A stretch of DNA of 64,000 nucleotides from Parvularcula sp038745625 (GCA_038745625.1 JBCDLG010000001.1:1-64000); one strand, 5' to 3'; numbered from the stretch's first letter, positions 8,274 through 17,542 are shown. Made by a program: numbers and translations. Notes: generated by a model not told the origin, from the sequence alone.

Positions 8274-9482
8274 ATGCGTCTTGTTGTAGTTGCTCCAAAC
8301 GTATCTGAGAACATGTCGGGCGAGGCAATCAAGGTGATGATGTACCTCAATCACCTCGCTTCCACGGATCTACCTATCGAACTGATTACGCATGCGCGGA
8401 GCAGAAATCACCTGGGACCTCTTTCTAGAAAGGTAAAGGTGCACATCATTGAGGACGATGCGCTTCAGGTTCTGGCCTGGCGGTCAGTGATCCTCAGGGC
8501 CACGGTGCACGCCCAGTTCTTTTTGCGGGTGCGTTCCTTCGTCAAAAGAATGACGCGAGACGATCCGCAGACGTATTTTCAATACATGGTGCCTGTGTCA
8601 CCCCTGCAAATGCGCTTTCCGGTCAAGAATTCAAAGAGTGTACTGGGCCCAGTAACTGGAAATATATTCTATCCTGACGCGATGGCAAATATTGAGCCGC
8701 AAAGGTATAAGGTGGCTCGTATACTGAGAAAATCACTTCACTTCTTTGCGTCGCTTTTCCCTGAGAAGCAGAAGTTCTCCTACATACTGAATTCGGGCGG
8801 CGAGCGCACGCGGGCGTCGCTCTTGGCAGGTGGTGCGCGCAACGAACAAATCGAGGAGGTTTGGGATAGCGCCGTGACCTCGAGGATCATGGAGAGATCG
8901 CCGGTTCCCATCGCCGGGGAGTGCTTCAGGTTCATGTGCAATGGTCGATTTGATCCGCATAAGGGCATCGATCTTGCTATTCGTGCGGTGGCCGAGGCCG
9001 ACCCACGCGTGACGCTCGACATCTATGGTAAGGGTGCGATGGAGGCCGAGTGGCGGGCTCTGGTGGTGCGGTTGGGACTTACAGGTCGCGTAGCGTTTAA
9101 GGGCTGGCTCGACAGCCACAACGATCTGATTGATGCGATGGCGGACTATCGGGGGTTTGTGTTCCCATCCTTAGCCGAGGCCAACGGCATTGTGGTTCAA
9201 GAGGCGCTTGCCTTAGGGCTACCGATTGTCTGCCTCAACCATGGCGGGCCGAGCGTACTGACGTCTGATCAATCGGCGATCCGTATCCGGCCCGCTGCGG
9301 CTGATATCGTCGTCGCAAAGCTGGCGGAAGCCATGGACACGCTGGCCACCAATCCTCAGCTCGCCAAAGGCCTGGCCGTTGCAGGCATGGATGACGCACG
9401 CAAGAACTTCGATTGGCATCATGTGGCGCGTCAATGGATCGGTGCCATGGACAACGAAGCCATGATGTCGAGGCTCCAATAG
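8274..9482 (+). CDS. Glycosyltransferase, GT4-like (group 1)
   Basis: The 402-residue GT-B glycosyltransferase probably adds a sugar to an exported polysaccharide or glycolipid on the cytoplasmic side. The N-terminal Rossmann half begins MRLVVVAPNVSEN. The C-terminal half shows the nucleotide-sugar-binding pattern CNGRFDPHKGIDLAI, then VAFKGWL, and the EX7E-type region PSLAEANGIVVQEALALGLPIV. The ATG at 8274 has AAGGA 9 bases upstream and gives the usual N terminus; an in-frame start at 8145 inside the exosortase gene would add unrelated sequence. Parts of the N-terminal half (about 8280-8780) are visibly AT-richer than neighbours, which may indicate acquisition. Being cotranscribed with the exosortase suggests a link to surface polysaccharide. 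Confidence 0.85.
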   Translation: MRLVVVAPNVSENMSGEAIKVMMYLNHLASTDLPIELITHARSRNHLGPLSRKVKVHIIEDDALQVLAWRSVILRATVHAQFFLRVRSFVKRMTRDDPQTYFQYMVPVSPLQMRFPVKNSKSVLGPVTGNIFYPDAMANIEPQRYKVARILRKSLHFFASLFPEKQKFSYILNSGGERTRASLLAGGARNEQIEEVWDSAVTSRIMERSPVPIAGECFRFMCNGRFDPHKGIDLAIRAVAEADPRVTLDIYGKGAMEAEWRALVVRLGLTGRVAFKGWLDSHNDLIDAMADYRGFVFPSLAEANGIVVQEALALGLPIVCLNHGGPSVLTSDQSAIRIRPAAADIVVAKLAEAMDTLATNPQLAKGLAVAGMDDARKNFDWHHVARQWIGAMDNEAMMSRLQ

Positions 9483-9508
9483 GATTGCTCGCCCTCTAAG
9501 ATTCCTAT

Positions 9509-10813
9509 TTACTGCGCGGCCATATGCGGCACGGCGACGTGGCCGGGGCCTTTGCGATAGTTCGTGATCTTCTCTTCGATCTCGTGCCGGAAGTGCTGGA
9601 TCAGACCTTGGACCGGCCACGCAGCAGCGTCGCCAAGGGCGCAGATTGTGTGGCCCTCAATCTGACCAGCCACATCAAGGAGCTTATCGATCTCCCACAT
9701 TTCCGCGTCGCCATCGGCCATGCGGTTGAGGACCCGCCACATCCAGCCTGTGCCCTCGCGACAAGGGGTGCACTGACCACAGCTCTCATGTTTGTAGAAA
9801 TAGGAGATGCGGGCGATGGCGCGGACCATGTCGGTGGACTTGTCCATCACGATGACCGCTGCTGTCCCAAGACCTGACTGATGCTCGCGCAAGGCATCAA
9901 AATCCATCAGCACGTCGTCACAGATGTCCTTCGGTAAGCAGCGCACGGATGATCCGCCGGGTATCACGGCTTTGAGATTGTCCCAGCCGCCACGCACGCC
10001 CCCGCAATGGCGATCAATCAGCGTTTTGAGCGGAATCGACATCTCTTCTTCGACGTTGCACGGCTTGTTCACGTGCCCCGAGACACAAAAGACCTTCGTG
10101 CCGTGGTTGTTGGGACGGCCAAAGCCTGTGAACCATTCCGCACCCCGACGAAGAATGGTCGGGACCACGGCGATCGATTCCACATTGTTGACCGTCGTCG
10201 GGCAGCCATAGAGGCCGGCGCCCGCGGGGAAGGGGGGCTTCAGCCGCGGCTGGCCCTTCTTGCCCTCAAGGCTCTCCAGCAGTGCCGTTTCTTCGCCGCA
10301 AATATAGGCGCCTGCACCGTGATGCAGATAGAGGTCAAAGTCCCAGCCGTGGATGTTGTCCTTGCCGATCAGCTTCGCGGCATAGGCCTCGTCGATCGCC
10401 TTTTGGAGCTGCTGGCGCTCGAAAATGTACTCGCCGCGGATGTAGATGTAGCAGGCCTGCGCCTTCATCGCGAAGCTCGCGACGAGGCAGCCCTCGATCA
10501 GAAGATGCGGGTCGTGCCGCATGATCTCGCGGTCTTTGCAGGTGCCGGGCTCCGACTCGTCGGCATTGACGACGAGATAGTGTGGCCGATCACCGACCTC
10601 CTTGGGCATGAAGGACCATTTAAGACCGGTGGAGAACCCTGCGCCGCCGCGACCGCGTAAACCCGACTCCTTGGTCTGGTTGATGATCCACTCGGGGCCT
10701 TGATCCAGCATCAGCTTGGTGGCGTTCCACGCCCCGCGCTGCTTGGCGCCCTCAAGGAACGGGTCCTGCAGGCCGTAGAGATTTTGGAAGATGCGGTCTT
10801 TGTCTTGCAGCAT
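9509..10813 (-). CDS. nuoF: NADH-quinone oxidoreductase subunit F
   Basis: The 434-residue NuoF carries the NADH-binding site, the FMN and cluster N3 of complex I. The FMN/NADH region GRGGAGFSTGLKW lies near residue 53, and the Glu-rich NADPH/FMN segment with NADESEPGTCKDRE follows. The [4Fe-4S] ligands are Cys345, Cys348 and Cys351 in ESCGQCTPCREG, plus Cys391 in TICALGD. The ATG at 10813 gives MLQDKDRIFQN, the normal alphaproteobacterial N terminus; an upstream in-frame start at 10870 adds 19 residues that do not fit. It is flanked on both sides by plus-strand genes, so it must have its own promoter in the 140-base divergent gap to the GDPD gene. Confidence 0.97.
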   Translation of the reverse strand: MLQDKDRIFQNLYGLQDPFLEGAKQRGAWNATKLMLDQGPEWIINQTKESGLRGRGGAGFSTGLKWSFMPKEVGDRPHYLVVNADESEPGTCKDREIMRHDPHLLIEGCLVASFAMKAQACYIYIRGEYIFERQQLQKAIDEAYAAKLIGKDNIHGWDFDLYLHHGAGAYICGEETALLESLEGKKGQPRLKPPFPAGAGLYGCPTTVNNVESIAVVPTILRRGAEWFTGFGRPNNHGTKVFCVSGHVNKPCNVEEEMSIPLKTLIDRHCGGVRGGWDNLKAVIPGGSSVRCLPKDICDDVLMDFDALREHQSGLGTAAVIVMDKSTDMVRAIARISYFYKHESCGQCTPCREGTGWMWRVLNRMADGDAEMWEIDKLLDVAGQIEGHTICALGDAAAWPVQGLIQHFRHEIEEKITNYRKGPGHVAVPHMAAQ

Positions 10814-10953
10814 GATCTCGTCGAACAGGTGGCTACAACTTTGGCTACGTGTGTCAGCGCCCGCACGCAAGGCGGCCCGTCGGCGCAGCCGGGCGTGATG
10901 GCTCTTGCCGGGCGCAGCCGCTAAAGCCCCGTCGCGACAGGTTTGGGGACGAT

Positions 10954-11895
10954 ATGGCTTCGAGACAGATGATCCGGCTCAGCGCAGTTGTGGGCCTTGC
11001 GCTGGCATGCACCGCGTGCGCGGAGCCAGCGGTCAGCACTCCCAACGAGATTGTTGATTTCGGCCTTGATGGTCCCGAGACGGCGGCGAGCTTTCTCTCA
11101 TGCCTTGAAGGCACGGCGGCGATTGTCAGTGCGCATCGCGGGGGTCCGAGCGCCGGTTATCCAGAAAATGCGATCGAGACCTTTCTCCACGTTCTTGGCC
11201 AGGTTCCGGCGCTCCTCGAGGTCGATGTTCGCGAGACGCGCGATGGCGCCTTGGTGCTGATGCATGACGAGACCGTGGACCGTACGACCAATGGGACGGG
11301 CGCCGTCGCCGATATGACGCTCGCCGAGCTCAAGGCGCTACGCCTGGTCGACAATGATGGTCGCCTCACGGATTTCCAGGTACCGACGCTGGGGGAAGCT
11401 CTTACGGCGATTGGTGGGCGGACGATCCTGCAGCTTGATGTCAAGCGCGGCGTCGGTCTGCGCCAAGTGGTGCATGCCGTCGAGGATGCCGGGGCGGAAG
11501 CCTATGCTGGTATCATCACGTATACAGATGGTGGGGCCGCCATCGTGGCAGAGACGTCGGACGATATCGCCATCTTCGCAACGGTGGACACCGCGCGTCA
11601 TCTTGATCGGCTGGCGCAAGAAGGGGTCGACGCTGATCGCCTTGTGGCCTGGACCGGGATCATTGAGGGGCGACCGCGCGCCGGGCTTTACCGGGTCCTG
11701 GGTGAGCGCGGGATCAGCGCCTCCGGCGGCGCCCTTAGCCAATTGGATCATCGGGCCGCGCGGGGTGCCCAAGACGTCTACCGCGAGCTTGAGGAGGCAG
11801 GCCTCGACATCATCGCCACGGACCGCCCCATTGCTGCAGCGCGGGAGATTGGGACCGAAGATGTCGTTCTCGCCGCGCGTTCATGTGCAGGCTGA
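10954..11895 (+). CDS. Glycerophosphodiester phosphodiesterase, lipoprotein
   Basis: The 313-residue GDPD-fold enzyme is predicted to hydrolyse glycerophosphodiesters to glycerol-3-phosphate and an alcohol. The catalytic pattern is clear: SAHRGG with the first His near residue 52, PENAIETF with the metal-binding Glu, EVDVRETRDGALVLMHD with Glu/Asp and the second catalytic His, and RTTNGTG. A signal peptide with candidate lipobox Cys at 19 or 22 (LALACTAC) suggests membrane anchoring in the periplasm. The ATG at 10954 has GGGGA just upstream, while the longer frame from 10849 overlaps the nuoF start and loses the signal. alkB follows in the same direction after 140 bases. Confidence 0.88.
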   Translation: MASRQMIRLSAVVGLALACTACAEPAVSTPNEIVDFGLDGPETAASFLSCLEGTAAIVSAHRGGPSAGYPENAIETFLHVLGQVPALLEVDVRETRDGALVLMHDETVDRTTNGTGAVADMTLAELKALRLVDNDGRLTDFQVPTLGEALTAIGGRTILQLDVKRGVGLRQVVHAVEDAGAEAYAGIITYTDGGAAIVAETSDDIAIFATVDTARHLDRLAQEGVDADRLVAWTGIIEGRPRAGLYRVLGERGISASGGALSQLDHRAARGAQDVYRELEEAGLDIIATDRPIAAAREIGTEDVVLAARSCAG

Positions 11896-12035
11896 CAATT
11901 CGCGACACGATCCTGGGTCAAACGAATAACGACCATAGGTGCGGTCGATGACGGGCGCGTAGCGCATGTCCTTCAGATCCGATATTCTAAATCTGAGAGA
12001 GGTCAGCAATAAGACCCCATGTTCGGAGGATATCG

Positions 12036-13184
12036 ATGAGCGCGACGGCCCGCCTGGAAAACGAAAACGCCATTCCGTTGAGGGCGCCGAGGCGGCTGAT
12101 GTTCCTATGGGGGTTGCCGCACGGCCTGGTGCCGGCGGCCAGTGTGGCTCTCTATTTCGTGCTTGATGGCGCCAACTGGACGCTTCTCATCCCGTTCGTA
12201 TGGACCTATGTCGCCGTGCCGGCGCTCGACACATTGATCGGGGAAGACATCACCAGCCCTCCGGAAACGGATTATGAGGCTCTCGCGGCGGATCGCTACT
12301 ACACCCATGTGATCTTTGCGACGCTGCCGATGTACACGATCAGCTTTATCGCGGCGATGTATGTTCTGGGTACGCAGAGCGTCCCGCTGTGGGCTGCGCT
12401 GCCATTTGTCTTCTCCGTCGGCTTAGCGTCGGGCCAGACCTTGACGCTCGCCCATGAGCTTGGTCATCGCACGGAGAGGTTCGATCGGACCTTTGCCAAT
12501 ATCGCGCTGGCGCTGATCGGCATGGGGCATTTCTGCATTGAGCATAACCGTGGCCACCATGTCCGTGTGGCAACGCCCGAGGACTGCTCGTCGGCGCGGA
12601 TGAACGAGACGGTCTATGGCTTCGCCTTCCGCGACATGACCGGCGCGGCCCGCGGCGCCTGGGCGCATGAAGCCAAGCGGCTCAAAGCCCGGGGGAAAGG
12701 CTTCTTCAGCCTCGAGAACGAAATCCTACAGTCTTACGCACTTTCCGTCTTGATTGGCGCGGCGATTGTCGCGTGGCTTGGTTGGGATGTGCTGCCGTTT
12801 CTCCTTATTCACCATTTCTTCGGGTGGCTGGTGCTCAGCATGGTGAATTATATCGAGCATTATGGTCTCAAGCGAGAGAAGCTGCCGAACGGCAGGTATG
12901 AGCCGTGCCAGCCGCATCACAGCTGGAACGCCAACCACGTGGTCTCGAACATCCTGTCGGTGAACCTGCAGCGGCACTCCGACCATCACGCCAATGCGAT
13001 GAGGCCCTATCAGTGCCTGCGCAATTTCCCCGATCTGCCGCGTCTTCCGACGGGCTATGCGGGCTGCTTCACCCTGATCACCTTCCCGCCGCTCTGGTTC
13101 AAGATCATGAACCCCAAAGTCCGCGAATGGGCTGGCGGTGATGAAAGCAAGATCAACTGGGGACCTGAAAAGGAAGCGGCCTAG
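12036..13184 (+). CDS. alkB: Alkane 1-monooxygenase
   Basis: The 382-residue integral-membrane di-iron hydroxylase oxidises medium-chain n-alkanes to 1-alkanols with rubredoxin as electron donor. All signature histidine motifs are present: HELGHR (His140, His144), EHNRGHH (170-175), the AlkB-specific NYIEHYG (271-277), and LQRHSDHH (311-318). Several hydrophobic helices precede and separate them. The start has GGAGG 6 bases upstream. No rubredoxin or rubredoxin reductase gene is next to it, so electron transfer partners must be encoded elsewhere. It converges on nuoE with 24 bases between stops. Distinguishing AlkB from xylene monooxygenase relies on NYIEHYG. Confidence 0.95.
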   Translation: MSATARLENENAIPLRAPRRLMFLWGLPHGLVPAASVALYFVLDGANWTLLIPFVWTYVAVPALDTLIGEDITSPPETDYEALAADRYYTHVIFATLPMYTISFIAAMYVLGTQSVPLWAALPFVFSVGLASGQTLTLAHELGHRTERFDRTFANIALALIGMGHFCIEHNRGHHVRVATPEDCSSARMNETVYGFAFRDMTGAARGAWAHEAKRLKARGKGFFSLENEILQSYALSVLIGAAIVAWLGWDVLPFLLIHHFFGWLVLSMVNYIEHYGLKREKLPNGRYEPCQPHHSWNANHVVSNILSVNLQRHSDHHANAMRPYQCLRNFPDLPRLPTGYAGCFTLITFPPLWFKIMNPKVREWAGGDESKINWGPEKEAA

Positions 13185-13208
13185 CCTGCAGCCTCCCCGA
13201 GCAGGGCG

Positions 13209-13865
13209 CTAGGCTGCGTCCGTATTCGGCAGTTTGGTGATCGGCGCTGCTGCCGAGCCGTCATAGATCGTTGGGTCGGTGAGGGTGGTGTTCTCGCCTT
13301 CAGGATCCGACGTATGCCGGCCGTCGTTAAAGACGCCCGGCGGGACGTCCTCGCCGCGATCCAGCTTTTGTAGAATGTCGCGGAAGGTCTCTGGCGTCAG
13401 GTCCTGGTAGTAATAGTCGTTGATCTGCACCATCGGCGCGTTGCAGCAAGCGCCCAGACACTCGACCTCGAGCCAAGACAGATTCCCGCTGGCATTTATG
13501 GTGTTCTGTGGACCGATGATCTCTTTACAGACATCGACAAGCTCGTTTGAGCCGCGGAGCATGCAGGGGGTGGTGCCGCACAGTTGCACGAAATAGGTGC
13601 CCACCGGCCGCAGATTGAACATCGTGTAAAAGGTCGCGACCTCGTAAACACGAATATAGGGCATCGCGAGCTGCTGCGCGATCGTTTCCATGGCCGCGAT
13701 AGAGATCCAGCCCTCTTGCTTTTGGGCCTGCCAAAGAAAAGGAATCACGGCGGAGGCCTCACGGCCCTCCGGGTACTTCTTGATTTGGGCGTCGCACCAG
13801 GCGCTGTTCTCATCGCTCCACGCAAAGCTCTGAGGTTGATTGCGAGTCGGGGTGCGGTCAGCCAT
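13209..13865 (-). CDS. nuoE: NADH-quinone oxidoreductase subunit E
   Basis: The 218-residue NuoE is the 24-kDa-type subunit that holds the [2Fe-2S] centre N1a beside NuoF. Ligands are Cys96 and Cys101 in CGTTPC, and Cys136 and Cys140 in CLGAC. The C-terminal tail beyond about residue 165 is longer and more acidic than in E. coli, as is common in alphaproteobacteria. A small membrane protein ends 6 bases upstream and is probably cotranscribed. nuoD is not upstream and nuoF is 2.4 kb downstream behind two plus-strand genes, an unusual arrangement. Confidence 0.96.
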   Translation of the reverse strand: MADRTPTRNQPQSFAWSDENSAWCDAQIKKYPEGREASAVIPFLWQAQKQEGWISIAAMETIAQQLAMPYIRVYEVATFYTMFNLRPVGTYFVQLCGTTPCMLRGSNELVDVCKEIIGPQNTINASGNLSWLEVECLGACCNAPMVQINDYYYQDLTPETFRDILQKLDRGEDVPPGVFNDGRHTSDPEGENTTLTDPTIYDGSAAAPITKLPNTDAA

Positions 13866-13871
13866 GGCGCA

Positions 13872-14282
13872 TCACTCTTCGAAGTTTGAACCTATCGTAT
13901 CGCCAGCAACGCCCATTTTGTCCAGCCGCTGGCGGCTCTGCGTGATCGTGCGCCGCAGGGTGGCGATGCGGTAGGCGCGCAAGGGCCCGCCAATGATCGG
14001 CAGCTTGGTCACCCGGTCGGACCGGAGCGCGAAGAACACAAACGCGATCGCGGGCACCCATGGCGGTGCGTCCTCGCCCTGGCCTTCGATGCGAAAGGGG
14101 AGGATCGCCGTCACAACGATAAGGCCGAAGATCAGCCCGAACAGGGCCGCGCCGAGCATCGCCATGCTCTTGGGCCCCTCAAGATGTTCGGGCTTGAGCT
14201 GGAAGAACGCGGTCCCCGTGAACAGGGTCAGAATGAAAGCCAGAGTGCCGCCTTGGACGATGAGAAACGTTTGATCGGTCAT
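13872..14282 (-). CDS. Small membrane protein upstream of nuoE
   Basis: I do not recognise this 136-residue protein. It has three hydrophobic stretches (about 8-28, 38-62 and 72-88), then a basic, soluble C-terminal tail rich in Arg and Gln. There is no signal-peptide cleavage site or cysteine. The start at 14282 has a GGGGG element upstream; 14297 and 14348 are other in-frame starts. The stop is 6 bases before the nuoE ATG, so the two genes are very likely translated from one transcript. That links it to complex I by context only: it could be an assembly or membrane partner, or a bystander. Confidence 0.65.
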   Translation of the reverse strand: MTDQTFLIVQGGTLAFILTLFTGTAFFQLKPEHLEGPKSMAMLGAALFGLIFGLIVVTAILPFRIEGQGEDAPPWVPAIAFVFFALRSDRVTKLPIIGGPLRAYRIATLRRTITQSRQRLDKMGVAGDTIGSNFEE

Positions 14283-14478
14283 GCTGGCCCCCGTCATGGT
14301 CAACGACACGTTACCCGCTGGTTTCACCCGACGCGAGAAAGACAACAAAAGCAGCCAGCGCCGAACGTTCCCTTTCGCATCGAATGAGCGCGATTGTCGC
14401 CGCGGACCTTTTGCGTTAGAGAATCGCCAAATCAGTGTAACGCTTTAAGTTCGCTAGCGTTTATGGGGAGAACCATAC

Positions 14479-16575
14479 GTGATTCGAGGTGCCCTGTTGC
14501 TAGCGGCTGCCGCTGCTTCGCTGACAGTGTCGGCCGCGGCGCAGGATGATTCCCGCCAAATCTTCGAGGCGAGCTACTTTGAGCGTTTTGCTCCGCAGAC
14601 GGCCATCGACATGGTCCGCCGTGTGCCGGGCTTCAGCATCCGCGAGCAAGGCGATGACCGCGGCCTCGGCCAGGGCGGGGTCAATGTGCTGATCAACGGG
14701 CAGCGGATCACGTCCAAGGACACCGATGCGACCGACGTTCTCTCACGGACCCCGGCCACCACCGTGGTGCGGATCGAGATCGCTGATGCCGCGACGCTGG
14801 GCGTGACCGGCCTCACCGGGCAGGTGGCCAATGTCATTCTTGATCGAAGCACGCTGAGCGGCAACTGGGAGTATGAACCGGAGTTTCGCGACGGCGCCCG
14901 GCCTCTTTTGACCAATGGCACATTATCTGTGTCGGGAGAAAAAGGCGACCTCAGCTACACGATCGGTTTTGACAATCGGAGCTTTCGGGGCGGTGAGCAG
15001 GGCCCCGAATTTGTCTTTGACGGTGACGGCAACTTCGTTGAGCGGCGTCAGGAGAAATTCTCCTCCCGCGGTGAAAACCCCAGCGTCACCACGTCTCTGA
15101 ACTACCCGATCAGTGAGCGGACGAATCTTGCCTTTACAGGATCGGCGACGCTGTTCGGCGTGGACCGGTGGGAATTTTCCGACGTCGAGGACGTGTCGTC
15201 CCGCGACACGTTGCGCGCGGAAGACGAGTGGAACGCCGAAGGCTCGCTTGAGCTGAGCCATGATGTCGGGCCAGGCACGCTCAAAGTCATCGCCTATGAC
15301 CGGTTTGAGCACAGCCCGTTGACAACGCGTGAGCTCAACGATGTGTTCGGAACCAGCTTCATCGTCACTGAATTTGCCCAGGAGATTAATGAGGGCGAGC
15401 TCATCGGGCGGACCGAGTATGCATTCTCGAAGGAGAACGGCGTCTCCTGGGAAATCGCCGCCGAGCTTGCGTTCAACTTCCTCGATTCTGAGTCCGTCTT
15501 CAGCCAAAGAGGGACAGGCGGCGACACCTTCACGGTATTGCCGGACGTTCGTGTGGAAGAACTCCGTGAGCAGATTTCTTTAACCCGCGGCTTCACTCTC
15601 TGGGACAAGCTTGTGGTCCAAGCTTCCGCGGCCGGTGAGTGGTCCAGGATCACCGTGATCAGCGAGGAGAGCACCCGGGTGCCGGCCAACAGCGCCGGCG
15701 CGACGGTTGGTTTCTCGCCAGGCGCAGACACGCAAGCGCGCAGCTTCACCCGTCCGAAGGGCTTTTTGACCTTCTCCTATCCCGTCAACGATCGGTTTGA
15801 CCTTCGCGCGCGTTTCGAGCGTTCCGTTGGGCAGCTCTCCTTTTTCGATTTCATCGCCAATGTGAATCTCCAAGAGGAGCGTGAGCAGGCGGGGAACACC
15901 AGGCTGGTGCCTGAGCAGTCCTGGGACGGAGAAATAGAGCTTGAGGCCGCGATCAGCGAAGAGGAGAAGGTGATCTTTCGCGTCTCCGGGCGCATGATCG
16001 AGGATCTGGTTGATCAGGTGCCGTTCGATGTCTTCGACGACAACGGCAACGCCATTGATGTCATTGATGCGGTTGGCAATATCGACAGTGCGACGCAGTG
16101 GGAAGTTAATCTTGAAGGCACGGTCGAGACGGACCGGTGGGGCCTGCCTGGCGGGCGCATCGATTTCTCAGGGCTTTATCGTGACACCAATGTCGAGGAT
16201 CCAACGACCCTAGAGACACGGTCTATCAGCCGAGAGGAAGACTGGGCCTACAATATCGAGTTTCGGCACGATATTCCGTCAACGCCCTATGCTTACGGGT
16301 TCCAGTATGAGGGCATCGAAGACGTGGTGGTTTACCGCGTCGATGAAATCGCCCGAGCGAATATTCCGCAACCGGAGACTGAGATCTATGTGGAGCACAA
16401 AGATCTTTACGGCATGATCCTGCGCTTCACGGTCGCTAACGTCCTCAACGTCTCTTATGAGCAGGACCGAACACGCTGGACCGGTCGGCGTGAGCAGACG
16501 CCGATCGAGTTCATCGAAGATAGAGCGCGCACAGATAATCGCCGTTTTTCCATCACCCTTTCGGGCACGTTTTGA
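14479..16575 (+). CDS. TonB-dependent receptor-like outer-membrane protein
   Basis: The 698-residue protein has a Sec signal (cleavage after about AAAQ, residue 22), a plug-like domain (about 30-140, with VPGFSIREQG, VNVLINGQR and VRIEIADAATLGV) and a long beta-barrel region ending in the aromatic C terminus TLSGTF. The plug fits TonB-dependent receptors, but no clear TonB box is visible, so energy coupling is uncertain. The substrate cannot be told; neighbours (UbiA, MsrB) give no clue. It starts with GTG at 14479, with GGGGAG 8 bases upstream. The 196-base divergent gap to 14282 must hold promoters for both directions. Confidence 0.8.
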   Translation: MIRGALLLAAAAASLTVSAAAQDDSRQIFEASYFERFAPQTAIDMVRRVPGFSIREQGDDRGLGQGGVNVLINGQRITSKDTDATDVLSRTPATTVVRIEIADAATLGVTGLTGQVANVILDRSTLSGNWEYEPEFRDGARPLLTNGTLSVSGEKGDLSYTIGFDNRSFRGGEQGPEFVFDGDGNFVERRQEKFSSRGENPSVTTSLNYPISERTNLAFTGSATLFGVDRWEFSDVEDVSSRDTLRAEDEWNAEGSLELSHDVGPGTLKVIAYDRFEHSPLTTRELNDVFGTSFIVTEFAQEINEGELIGRTEYAFSKENGVSWEIAAELAFNFLDSESVFSQRGTGGDTFTVLPDVRVEELREQISLTRGFTLWDKLVVQASAAGEWSRITVISEESTRVPANSAGATVGFSPGADTQARSFTRPKGFLTFSYPVNDRFDLRARFERSVGQLSFFDFIANVNLQEEREQAGNTRLVPEQSWDGEIELEAAISEEEKVIFRVSGRMIEDLVDQVPFDVFDDNGNAIDVIDAVGNIDSATQWEVNLEGTVETDRWGLPGGRIDFSGLYRDTNVEDPTTLETRSISREEDWAYNIEFRHDIPSTPYAYGFQYEGIEDVVVYRVDEIARANIPQPETEIYVEHKDLYGMILRFTVANVLNVSYEQDRTRWTGRREQTPIEFIEDRARTDNRRFSITLSGTF

Positions 16576-16605
16576 TCTGGCGTGTGCGATGCTAGGCGCT
16601 TCGGC

Positions 16606-17517
16606 ATGAGCACGATCACCGACGACAAAACGCTGGATGCGGGCGAGAGTTTCGTGGACCGGGCCCCGCCGCCGCTCAGGCCTTACTTGCGTTTGATGCG
16701 CGCTGATCGGCCGATCGGTGTGTGGCTTCTCTTCATTCCCTGCCTTTGGGGCGTGATCGCTGCGCGACCCGAGGGAATGGACGCTGGCCGTTTTTGGTGG
16801 CTCGCCATTCTCTTTTTCGTGGGCGCCTTCGTCATGCGCTCAGCGGGGTGCGCCTATAACGATTTTGTGGATCGGGACCTCGATGCCTCGGTGGAGCGGA
16901 CGAAGAACCGGCCGATCGCGTCGGGCGCGGTGTCGCCGAAGGCTGCGCTGGCGCTGGTTGTTGGATTGAGTCTCATCGGCTTTTTGGTGCTGATCCAGCT
17001 CGGCTTGCCTGCGATCCTGATTGGTGTTGCGTCCCTTGCCTTGGTGGCGGGCTACCCCTTCATGAAGCGGATCACCTGGTGGCCGCAGCTTTGGCTGGGC
17101 CTGACCTTCAACTGGGGTGTTCTGGTCGGCGCTGCTGCGGTCAGCGGTACCGTGCCGCTGCCAGCGCTGCTGCTCTATGCGGCAGGGGTCTTTTGGACCC
17201 TCGGCTATGACACGATCTACGCCCTTCAGGACATTGAGGACGATGCCTTGGCAGGGATCAAATCGAGCGCCCAAAGGCTGGGCGCGCATGTGGGGCGCGG
17301 TGTCGGGATCTTCTACGCGATCACCATGGTGCTGTGCGCGGCTGCGATGGTGGCCAGCGGCGCGTCATCCTGGGTGTTCCTGCTTCTCGCGCCAGCGGCC
17401 CATTTCCTTTGGCAGGTCAAGGAGCTGGACCCCGAAAGCGCCGAGCGTAACCTTCTCCTCTTCAAATCGAATGTCTGGCCTGGAGGCATGATCGCTGCGG
17501 CAATGCTGCCCCTTTAG
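16606..17517 (+). CDS. ubiA: 4-hydroxybenzoate polyprenyltransferase
   Basis: The 303-residue membrane prenyltransferase attaches the polyprenyl tail to 4-hydroxybenzoate, the membrane-committing step of ubiquinone synthesis. Both Asp-rich Mg-diphosphate motifs are present: NDFVDRDLD with the following ERTKNRP, and DTIYALQDIEDD. About eight to nine transmembrane helices fill the rest. Ubiquinone is the electron acceptor for both complex I and ETF-QO encoded nearby. The start ATG at 16606 gives the typical length; an in-frame GTG at 16582 is possible. It starts 30 bases after the receptor stop and may share its transcript. Confidence 0.92.
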   Translation: MSTITDDKTLDAGESFVDRAPPPLRPYLRLMRADRPIGVWLLFIPCLWGVIAARPEGMDAGRFWWLAILFFVGAFVMRSAGCAYNDFVDRDLDASVERTKNRPIASGAVSPKAALALVVGLSLIGFLVLIQLGLPAILIGVASLALVAGYPFMKRITWWPQLWLGLTFNWGVLVGAAAVSGTVPLPALLLYAAGVFWTLGYDTIYALQDIEDDALAGIKSSAQRLGAHVGRGVGIFYAITMVLCAAAMVASGASSWVFLLLAPAAHFLWQVKELDPESAERNLLLFKSNVWPGGMIAAAMLPL

Positions 17518-17542
17518 TGGACCGCGATCAGAGGTGACCCAC

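Noticed and set aside
13179..13217. Terminator between alkB and nuoE
   Set aside because: Two competing 7-base inverted repeats (GCCTAGC/GCTAGGC and GCAGCCT/AGGCTGC) exist but there is no T-run on either strand.
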